Shown piece after piece: positions 1-3,914 of a stretch of DNA of 5,007 nt. The position numbers and the translations under genes were made by a program. Positions within the stretch are counted from its first letter, which is position 1, and the number at the start of each line of letters is the position of its first letter. This DNA comes from Bacteroidota bacterium (lineage in GTDB: Bacteria; Bacteroidota; Bacteroidia; Bacteroidales; UBA10428). The DNA lies in contig JAGDMB010000222.1 of the NCBI GenBank assembly GCA_017860375.1, forward strand, positions 1 to 5,007. The letters are read 5' to 3'. A model generated the notes under the pieces. That model made no database searches. It was given only the letters and a program-made list of their open reading frames with translations, and was not told the DNA's origin.

Positions 1-315
1 GGAAAAGCCCGCCAGTTGCTGGAAGATATCCGCAGCGGCAAAAGCCAGTTCCACGCCATCGAGATCATGGCATGTCCGGGTGGCTGTATCGGAGGTGGCG
101 GACAACCGTTGCATCATGGTAATTTCGGGATCCTGAAAAAACGGATGGAAGCCATTTACCGCGAGGATAAAAATAAACCGATCCGCAAGTCACATGAGAA
201 TCCATACATTATTAAACTGTACGAGGAATTTCTGGGCAAGCCATTGAGCGAAAAGTCGCATAAACTGCTGCATACTCATTATGTGGATAAAAGGAAAAGA
301 ATTATTTATATTTAA
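1..315 (+). CDS. hydA: [FeFe]-hydrogenase large subunit, C-terminal fragment (5' end outside the window)
   Basis: This is the last 104 codons of an iron-only hydrogenase, which interconverts protons and H2 at the cytoplasmic H-cluster. The frame is open from base 1, so the start is outside the window; an internal TTG at 16 is not a credible start. The decisive motif is M-A-C-P-G-G-C-I-G-G-G-G-Q-P at visible residues 23-36. In this family its two cysteines (visible 25 and 29) are the last H-cluster ligands, the second bridging the [4Fe-4S] cube to the di-iron site. After it comes the small-subunit-like tail (Fe_hyd_SSU type), with S-H-E-N-P and L-Y-E-E-F-L-G-K-P followed by S-H-K-L-L-H-T-H-Y. 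The next gene, 26 bp downstream, is a NuoE-like subunit, so this is probably a NAD(P)H-linked multimeric hydrogenase with NuoF upstream. The gene could be called hydA or hndD; the family is near certain, the subgroup is inferred. Confidence 0.95.
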   Translation, partial: GKARQLLEDIRSGKSQFHAIEIMACPGGCIGGGGQPLHHGNFGILKKRMEAIYREDKNKPIRKSHENPYIIKLYEEFLGKPLSEKSHKLLHTHYVDKRKRIIYI

Positions 316-341
316 CGGTAACGAATAACTCCAATCAGCAT

Positions 342-827
342 ATGTCACGAATAAAAGTTGAGCTTAAAAAAAAGGATGTGGATACCATTAAAGAGATCTG
401 CAAATCCTTTGATAACAACCCGGGTGAACTCATCAATGTATTGCATAAGTCACAGCATACCTTCGGATACCTGCCCGCCGAGATTCAGGAAGTGGTGGCT
501 ATTGAGCTTAATGTTCCCCTGGCCAAAGTTTACGGCGTGGTTACATTCTATTCCTTTTTCAGCATGGTTCCCAAAGGCAAGCACCCGGTTTCGATTTGCA
601 CCGGGACTGCCTGCTATGTCCGTGGTGCTGAAAATGTGCTTGCAGAGTTTAAAAAAGAACTTAAGATCGATGTGGGTGAAACCACTGCCGACGGAATGTT
701 CTCCATCAGCTGCCTGCGCTGTGTAGGAGCCTGTGGACTTGCCCCTGTGGTCATGGTGGGTGACAAAACCTATGGCCGGGTTTCCCCCGAAATGGTAAAA
801 GATATCATCAAGGAATACGAGGAATGA
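342..827 (+). CDS. nuoE: NuoE-like [2Fe-2S] subunit of NAD(P)H-linked [FeFe]-hydrogenase
   Basis: A complete 161-residue protein of the 24-kDa/NuoE thioredoxin-like ferredoxin family (HndA or HydC in hydrogenases). It carries a [2Fe-2S] cluster that exchanges electrons with the flavin subunit NuoF/HydB in the cytoplasm. The four expected ligands are visible as C86-x4-C91 (in S-I-C-T-G-T-A-C) and C127-x3-C131 (in C-V-G-A-C-G-L-A-P). An extra C124 is present. The N-terminal helical part includes G-Y-L-P and V-Y-G-V-V-T-F-Y-S-F-F, both typical of the family. The length is normal. The ATG at 342 has no Shine-Dalgarno sequence, as usual in Bacteroidota. It follows the hydrogenase gene by 26 bp and appears to be the last gene of that operon, because 241 bp of non-coding DNA follow. 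The hydrogenase context argues against a respiratory complex I role; hydC or hndA would be equally fair names. Confidence 0.93.
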   Translation: MSRIKVELKKKDVDTIKEICKSFDNNPGELINVLHKSQHTFGYLPAEIQEVVAIELNVPLAKVYGVVTFYSFFSMVPKGKHPVSICTGTACYVRGAENVLAEFKKELKIDVGETTADGMFSISCLRCVGACGLAPVVMVGDKTYGRVSPEMVKDIIKEYEE

Positions 828-838
828 CACATAACCCT

Positions 839-889
839 TGCGGGAATGTCCTTTCGCTGAGCTCCTTTCAGTCAGCTCGCCTCCCCGCA
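839..889. repeat. Nested inverted repeat, possible dispersed palindromic element
   Basis: Bases 839-844 and 884-889 form a 6-bp GC-rich outer stem. Inside it, GCTGA at 856-860 can pair with TCAGC at 872-876, or alternatively GAGCT at 859-863 with AGCTC at 874-878. There is no T-run after the outer stem (the next bases are CGGGTATTC), so it is a poor intrinsic terminator. It sits 11 bp after the NuoE-like stop codon. It could be a transcript-end stabilising structure or a copy of an intergenic repeat family; one copy in one window cannot decide. Confidence 0.3.
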
Positions 890-989
890 CGGGTATTCTT
901 CTGATCAACAGAAATGTCCTTTTCATGGTCGGTTTCGTTTTTTTCATCAACGAATTGCAACTTCTGCTGCAATATGGCGTAAATTTATC

Positions 990-1023
990 GTTGAATGTTT
1001 GTTTCAAAAGAAACACAATTTTT
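990..1023 (+). promoter_or_regulatory. Candidate degenerate promoter of the first mini-lipoprotein
   Basis: TTGAATGTTTGTTT at 991-1004 matches the upstream region of the second mini-lipoprotein (1201-1214) at 13 of 14 bases, and CACAATTTT at 1014-1022 matches CATAATTTT at 1221-1229 at 8 of 9. By this alignment the -33 is gTTG (990-993) and the -7 is CAATTTTT (1016-1023), a weak match to TAnnTTTG with a 22-bp spacer. A small inverted repeat, TGTTTC-AAAA-GAAACA, lies between the two boxes. The homology is clear; promoter activity is uncertain. Confidence 0.35.
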
Positions 1024-1068
1024 ATCCGATAAAGCGTTATAAGTATTAAACAAACTATTAATTTGTCT

Positions 1069-1197
1069 ATGAAAAGGTTATTATTGATTCTTATGGTGGC
1101 TGTATTTATCGCCGGCATGCTTATCTCGTGCAACCAGAACATTTGTCCCGCCTATTCTTCAACAGACGATACCGAACAGACAGAAAAGAATGCCTGA
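1069..1197 (+). CDS. Mini-lipoprotein 1 with N-I-C-P-A-Y-S motif, function unknown
   Basis: A 42-residue open frame (ATG 1069, TGA 1195). Residues 1-20 form a lipoprotein signal peptide: basic M-K-R, hydrophobic core L-L-L-I-L-M-V-A-V-F-I-A, then lipobox L-I-S-C with the lipidated cysteine at 21. The mature part would be only 22 residues. It starts C-N-Q and contains N-I-C-P-A-Y-S (24-30) and then acidic D-D-T-E-Q (33-37); the second cysteine is C26. It is real rather than chance, because a paralogue with the same architecture and the same motif lies 197 bp downstream. No enzymatic domain can fit in it. It would be a membrane-anchored peptide, facing the periplasm or sorted to the outer membrane. 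No Shine-Dalgarno sequence is seen. I have the impression that short C-P-A-Y lipoproteins occur in other Bacteroidota, but know no assigned function. Confidence 0.8.
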   Translation: MKRLLLILMVAVFIAGMLISCNQNICPAYSSTDDTEQTEKNA

Positions 1198-1199
1198 TC

Positions 1200-1230
1200 A
1201 TTGAATATTTGTTTTTTTTCCATAATTTTG
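1200..1230 (+). promoter_or_regulatory. Bacteroidota-type -33/-7 promoter of the second mini-lipoprotein
   Basis: The -7 box TAATTTTG (1223-1230) fits TAnnTTTG at every fixed position. The -33 box aTTG (1200-1203) lies exactly 19 bp upstream, inside the known spacing for the primary sigma factor of this phylum. It begins 3 bp after the stop codon of mini-lipoprotein 1, so the second gene can be transcribed on its own. Transcription would start near 1237 and leave a leader of about 29 bases. A T8 run (1212-1219) fills part of the spacer. Confidence 0.6.
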
Positions 1231-1265
1231 ACCGGCAATATGATGGTTAAAATAATTGGATTTAT

Positions 1266-1400
1266 ATGAAAAAAATTTCGGCCATTGCTTTTCTGGTTGT
1301 ATTCTTTGTATTAACGATTGTTGCATGCAGCTCTACCCGTAACATATGTCCTGCTTACAGCAACAGTGATACCGAACAATCCGATCAACAAAACGGCTAG
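1266..1400 (+). CDS. Mini-lipoprotein 2 with N-I-C-P-A-Y-S motif, function unknown
   Basis: A 44-residue open frame (ATG 1266, TAG 1398), paralogue of the gene at 1069. The signal peptide is M-K-K-I-S plus a hydrophobic stretch to residue 19; lipobox I-V-A-C puts the lipidated cysteine at 21, the same position as in copy 1. The mature 24 residues start C-S-S-T-R and contain N-I-C-P-A-Y-S (26-32), then D-T-E-Q-S (35-39) and a polar end. The second cysteine is C28, two residues further from the anchor than in copy 1. Signal peptide sequence has diverged while the C-P-A-Y tail is kept, which points to selection on the tail. It has the better promoter of the pair and a terminator-like hairpin about 30 bp after its stop. 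The outer-membrane protein at 1449 follows in the same frame; a functional link is inference only. Confidence 0.82.
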   Translation: MKKISAIAFLVVFFVLTIVACSSTRNICPAYSNSDTEQSDQQNG

Positions 1401-1427
1401 GATCATCCTCCGGCCCATTCAAATCGC

Positions 1428-1459
1428 ACAACCGGTTTACGGACCGGTTTGTTTATTTT
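1428..1459 (+). terminator. Hairpin with T-rich tail, terminator or attenuator
   Basis: AACCGGT (1430-1436) pairs perfectly with ACCGGTT (1443-1449) around loop TTACGG. With T1450 bulged, two more pairs form (C1429-G1451 and A1428-T1452). TTTATTTT follows at 1452-1459. This is a plausible intrinsic terminator for the mini-lipoprotein genes. It overlaps the only upstream start codon (TTG 1449) of the next gene, so it may instead act between cistrons, limiting read-through or masking the start. Confidence 0.5.
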
Positions 1460-2276
1460 AAAAAAGGTGCAAAGAATATCAGGCGTATTTTTGGTTTGTC
1501 TGTTCCCTATAATTGCATGCGCGCAGGGAGAAATCGATACCCAGGAAAAGATCCTGTACCGGAATGAGAGAAGCTTGGCCTTTCTATTGAATTCTAACGG
1601 ATTAGGAGGAAATTTCCGGTATGCAAAGCGCATTACCTACCTGAAGAAGACCCTGTATGAAGTAGATGTGGTCAACATTAAACATCCGAAAGAAGTAAAA
1701 ATATATTCCAATTACAACGCCTCCAACACCAGCAAAAGCTATGTCTACGGTAAAACAAACGTTTTCATCAACCTCAGGGCCGGTATTGGTTTTCAGCGGG
1801 AGATATTTCAAAAACAGGACCGCGACGGAATAGCCATACGGTATTTCTACAGTTTTGGCCCTGATATCGGATTCGCCAAACCGATCTATTACAATTATGT
1901 CACCATACTGGTAGACTCCAATAACCAGGTTTATTATGAGACCATGACGGAAAAATTCGTCAGCCAGCATCCGAATGCCACGGATATTCTTGGGAGGGCT
2001 TCTTTCTTTAAGGGCTTCAACGAGATTTCCGTAATTCCGGGTGTCTTTGCAAAACTTGGTCTGACGATGGAATTCGGGAAGAAGGAACAGATTATCAATG
2101 CACTTGAAGGAGGATTTGTCTTCGATGCCTTTATTAAAAGGGTTCCGCTTATGGCCACCGAACAAAATCCCTGGTTTTACCCCTCCCTTTTCATCAGCTA
2201 CCGTTTCGGCAAGTCCATCGATGTGAGCGGAAAGCAACAAAAGAAGAACAAAGTGGATGAATTGCTGATGCAGTAG
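1449..2276 (+). CDS. Conserved Bacteroidota outer-membrane beta-barrel-like protein, function unknown
   Basis: About 275 residues, exported. The N-terminus has L-K-K then a hydrophobic core and I-I-A-C-A-Q-G; cleavage by signal peptidase I after A25 (A-C-A|Q) is likeliest, but I-I-A-C also fits a lipobox with C24. No transmembrane helix follows. Aromatic, alternating segments such as I-A-I-R-Y-F-Y-S-F-G (128-137) and the terminal L-F-I-S-Y-R-F-G (247-254) suggest a small outer-membrane beta-barrel. From memory it matches an uncharacterised family common in Bacteroidota: I recognise the K-H-P-K-E block (78-82), S-Y-V-Y-G-K-x-N (97-104) and G-R-A-S-F-x-K-G-F-N-E (182-192). No function is known to me. 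The start is uncertain: no ATG exists in frame after the TAG at 1398; candidates are TTG 1449 (gives the basic L-K-K region) and GTG 1467. The hairpin over 1449 weakens the first. It follows the mini-lipoproteins by 48 bp. Confidence 0.85.
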   Translation: MFILKKVQRISGVFLVCLFPIIACAQGEIDTQEKILYRNERSLAFLLNSNGLGGNFRYAKRITYLKKTLYEVDVVNIKHPKEVKIYSNYNASNTSKSYVYGKTNVFINLRAGIGFQREIFQKQDRDGIAIRYFYSFGPDIGFAKPIYYNYVTILVDSNNQVYYETMTEKFVSQHPNATDILGRASFFKGFNEISVIPGVFAKLGLTMEFGKKEQIINALEGGFVFDAFIKRVPLMATEQNPWFYPSLFISYRFGKSIDVSGKQQKKNKVDELLMQ

Positions 2277-2296
2277 AGATTTGCTTTCATACAATT

Positions 2297-2327
2297 TTTG
2301 TGGTTGTTGGGATTTTTTTTAACTTCG
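2297..2327 (+). promoter_or_regulatory. Candidate -33/-7 promoter of GAPDH
   Basis: TTTG (2297-2300) is followed after exactly 19 bp by TAACTTCG (2320-2327), which fits TAnnTTTG at five of six fixed positions. Transcription would begin near 2334 and leave an AT-rich leader of about 60 bases. No Shine-Dalgarno sequence precedes the ATG at 2394. Together with the terminator at 3483 this makes GAPDH a single-gene unit. Confidence 0.5.
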
Positions 2328-2393
2328 CCTCTGTAGGTAAAACTGAAAGTCCGCATTCTTATTCATAATTTATAATTCTAAATTTATCATACT

Positions 2394-3401
2394 ATGGCTA
2401 AAATAAAAGTAGGTATCAATGGTTTTGGAAGAATCGGAAGACTTGCATTCCGGGCTTCGATGTTAAGAAATGATATAGAGGTTGTCGCAATCAACGACCT
2501 TCTCGATGTGGAATACATGGCCTATATGCTCCGTTACGACACCATTCACGGGCATTTTAAAGGCTCCGTAGAGGTGAAGGACGGCAGGCTTGTTGTGAAC
2601 GGAAATTCGATCCGTGTAACCGCCGAAAAAGACCCGGCCAACCTGAAATGGAACGAAGCGGGTGCAGATTATGTAATTGAATCAACCGGCCTGTTCCTCA
2701 CCAAAGAAAAGGCAGAAGCCCATCTTAAGGCAGGTGCTAAAAGGGTTGTATTGTCAGCCCCCTCAAAAGATGATACCCCCATGTTCGTTGTCGGTGTGAA
2801 CCATACGACATACCAGAAAGAAATGAATATGGTTTCCTGCGCGTCCTGCACAACAAACTGCCTCGCTCCGGTTACCAAGGTCCTGCACGACACTTTCGGC
2901 ATTGTGGAAGGCCTTATGACTACCGTTCACTCCACTACCGCAACCCAGAAAACTGTTGACGGGCCTTCCATGAAGGACTGGAGAGGCGGACGGGCCGCAT
3001 CCGGAAATATCATTCCTTCCTCCACCGGTGCAGCCAAGGCCGTGACCAAAGTTATACCGGCGCTGAAAGGAAAACTCACCGGCATGGCTTTCCGTGTTCC
3101 CACGTTAAACGTTTCGGTTGTTGACCTCACCTGCCGCCTTGAAAAGGCCACCACATATGAAGATATCTGCGCTGCCATGAAGAAGGCCGCTGACGGTGAA
3201 CTGAAAGGCATTCTCGGGTATACACAGGACGAAGTTGTTTCCAGTGATTTTATAGGTGATTCCCGCACTTCTATTTTCGATGCCAAGGCAGGAATCATGC
3301 TTAATCCGAATTTCGTTAAGATCATTGCCTGGTATGACAATGAATGGGGATATTCCTGCAAGCTGCTGGATATGATTGCCCATATGGATACGGTGAAATA
3401 G
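2394..3401 (+). CDS. gap: Glyceraldehyde-3-phosphate dehydrogenase, type I, NAD-dependent
   Basis: A complete 335-residue cytoplasmic enzyme that oxidises glyceraldehyde-3-phosphate with phosphate to 1,3-bisphosphoglycerate, making NADH in glycolysis. The NAD-binding Rossmann motif G-I-N-G-F-G-R-I-G-R is at 8-17, and N34-D35 is the acidic residue that favours NAD over NADP. The active-site block S-C-A-S-C-T-T-N-C (148-156) holds the nucleophile C152, with its partner H179 in T-V-H-S. The phosphate-binding region includes Q-K-T-V-D-G-P-S (185-192) and W-R-G-G-R-A-A (196-202). The C-terminal W-Y-D-N-E-W-G-Y (313-320) is typical. The length is standard and no key residue is missing. D-G-P-S and the NAD signature favour a glycolytic GapA-type enzyme over a biosynthetic GapB. 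The NADH made here could feed the hydrogenase encoded upstream, but the two are not in one operon. The stop codon's last base is the first base of a heptamer repeat array. Confidence 0.98.
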   Translation: MAKIKVGINGFGRIGRLAFRASMLRNDIEVVAINDLLDVEYMAYMLRYDTIHGHFKGSVEVKDGRLVVNGNSIRVTAEKDPANLKWNEAGADYVIESTGLFLTKEKAEAHLKAGAKRVVLSAPSKDDTPMFVVGVNHTTYQKEMNMVSCASCTTNCLAPVTKVLHDTFGIVEGLMTTVHSTTATQKTVDGPSMKDWRGGRAASGNIIPSSTGAAKAVTKVIPALKGKLTGMAFRVPTLNVSVVDLTCRLEKATTYEDICAAMKKAADGELKGILGYTQDEVVSSDFIGDSRTSIFDAKAGIMLNPNFVKIIAWYDNEWGYSCKLLDMIAHMDTVK

Positions 3402-3449
3402 AACCAAGAACCAAGAACCAAGAGTCAAGAGCCAAGAGCCAAGAACCAG
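3401..3449. repeat. Seven-copy 7-bp tandem repeat, consensus GARCCAA
   Basis: Seven uninterrupted heptamers: three GAACCAA (3401-3421), one GAGTCAA, two GAGCCAA (3429-3442) and a final GAACCAG (3443-3449). The first G is the last base of the GAPDH stop codon TAG, so the array fills the start of the 3' untranslated region. GGTTCTT at 3461-3467 is complementary to AAGAACC at 3441-3447 and to other copies, so the transcript can fold back here. Arrays of similar heptamers are, in my recollection, found between genes in Bacteroidota; the role is unknown. Copy number is likely to vary by replication slippage. Confidence 0.9.
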
Positions 3450-3482
3450 GAGTAAATACGGGTTCTTCAAAAAAAACAGGAG

Positions 3483-3516
3483 AAAATGCCCCCGTTTGCA
3501 AACGGGGGCATTTTTT
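3483..3516. terminator. Bidirectional intrinsic terminator (perfect 32-bp palindrome)
   Basis: Bases 3483-3514 are a perfect palindrome: AAAATGCCCCCGTTTG followed directly by its reverse complement. The GC-rich stem GCCCCCG/CGGGGGC is followed on the plus strand by T6 (3511-3516); on the minus strand the tail is T4 then C, so it is stronger for GAPDH than for the opposing gene. It lies between convergent genes, and its T-tract includes two bases of the SiaC stop codon (3515-3517). Confidence 0.93.
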
Positions 3517-3895
3517 ATTGAATATATTCGATCAGATTAAATGGCAGCCGTACAGAAGTCTTGTAGTGTTCTCCCAGGCTGAAGATGGCTTCATCGTCCT
3601 CCTCGTAATACCAGTTGATAATGCATTTATACCCTTCATCCTGTTTCCTTTTCAGAATCCTGAATATGCCCAAAAGGTATTTCGATGATCCGCTGTTTAC
3701 ATATTCGAGATTCAGGTCAAAACGGGTAACATCAGCCGGGTTTTTGTAATACTGATCGATCCATTCAAGCAGCCTTTCAAAGAAATCGCCGGGATTTTCG
3801 GGAATCGATCTGCCATCAATCCGAAGATGACCTGTGAGAGCATTAAACTCTACACTTGGAGTACTATTTGTCTTTTCAATGATCAGCTCTTTCAT
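3515..3895 (-). CDS. siaC: SiaC-family regulatory phosphoprotein (DUF1987)
   Basis: A 126-residue cytoplasmic protein from ATG 3895. I recognise the family by T-x-S-T-P (9-13), G-R-S-I-P-E-N (28-34), L-E-W-I-D-Q-Y (43-49), I-N-W-Y-Y-E-E-D-D-E (93-102) and L-P-F-N-L-I-E (118-124). In Pseudomonas, SiaC is phosphorylated on Thr68 by SiaB, dephosphorylated by the PP2C-type SiaA, and in the free form activates the diguanylate cyclase SiaD. Here position 68 is serine (in N-S-G-S-S-K, 67-72) by my recalled alignment. An upstream in-frame ATG at 3946 would add 17 residues but would overlap the permease gene by 32 bp and add nothing family-like; 3895 puts the conserved start first, 19 bp after the permease stop. 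No SiaA, SiaB or cyclase gene is visible, so its partners are elsewhere. It is probably co-transcribed with the permease, though any link in function is unproven. Confidence 0.88.
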   Translation of the reverse strand: MKELIIEKTNSTPSVEFNALTGHLRIDGRSIPENPGDFFERLLEWIDQYYKNPADVTRFDLNLEYVNSGSSKYLLGIFRILKRKQDEGYKCIINWYYEEDDEAIFSLGEHYKTSVRLPFNLIEYIQ

Positions 3896-3914
3896 ACTAT
3901 AGTGTGTATTAATA

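Larger units (their letters stand above)
828..1068. other. Non-coding spacer with several inverted repeats
   Basis: I see no credible gene on either strand. Three inverted repeats are visible. The first is T-G-C-G-G-G (839-844) against C-C-C-G-C-A (884-889), enclosing GCTGA (856-860) against TCAGC (872-876). The second is ATTGCA (954-959) against TGCAAT (968-973). The third is TGTTTC (1000-1005) against GAAACA (1010-1015) around AAAA, followed by an AATTTTT stretch. A 10-bp direct repeat AATGTCCTTT occurs at 845-854 and 913-922. None has a strong GC stem plus T-run, so the terminator of the hydrogenase operon is not obvious. The 839-889 part resembles a dispersed palindromic repeat more than a regulatory site, but this is only an impression. 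Confidence 0.5.
991..1400 (+). repeat. Tandem duplication of promoter region plus mini-lipoprotein gene
   Basis: Two units are recognisable: about 991-1197 and about 1201-1400. Upstream blocks match at 13 of 14 bases (991-1004 against 1201-1214) and 8 of 9 (1014-1022 against 1221-1229). The genes share lipobox position, the N-I-C-P-A-Y-S block and GATACCGAACA near the 3' end. Small indels change the spacing (offset 210 in the promoters, 197 in the genes). The divergence suggests an old duplication rather than a recent one. Confidence 0.65.

Noticed and set aside
954..973. ATTGCA/TGCAAT inverted repeat as an operator
   Set aside because: A 6-bp half-site with an 8-bp gap is easily found by chance in AT-rich DNA, and no second copy or regulator gene is nearby.
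838..1032. 64-codon plus-strand open frame in the spacer
   Set aside because: It starts with TTG, runs through inverted repeats and promoter-like DNA, and its product resembles no protein family I know; it looks like chance.
450..1142. 230-codon minus-strand open frame opposite the NuoE-like gene and spacer
   Set aside because: It overlaps a clearly recognised gene, crosses non-coding DNA and mini-lipoprotein 1, and has no domain-like features.
1266..2276. Stop-codon read-through joining mini-lipoprotein 2 and the outer-membrane protein (same frame, only TAG 1398 between)
   Set aside because: The downstream protein has its own signal peptide, which would lie in the middle of a fusion; a shared frame arises by chance one time in three.
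1602..2294. 230-codon minus-strand open frame opposite the outer-membrane protein
   Set aside because: The plus-strand frame has a signal peptide and family motifs; this one is its shadow.
2293..2300. AATTTTTG as the GAPDH -7 box
   Set aside because: No -33 element lies at the proper distance upstream; the 2297/2320 pair has the expected 19-bp spacing.
2927..3421. Long minus-strand open frames opposite GAPDH (also 3105-3470)
   Set aside because: They lie opposite highly conserved GAPDH codons and have no recognisable product.
3401..3449. CRISPR array
   Set aside because: The units are 7 bp and adjacent, without spacers; it is a simple tandem repeat.
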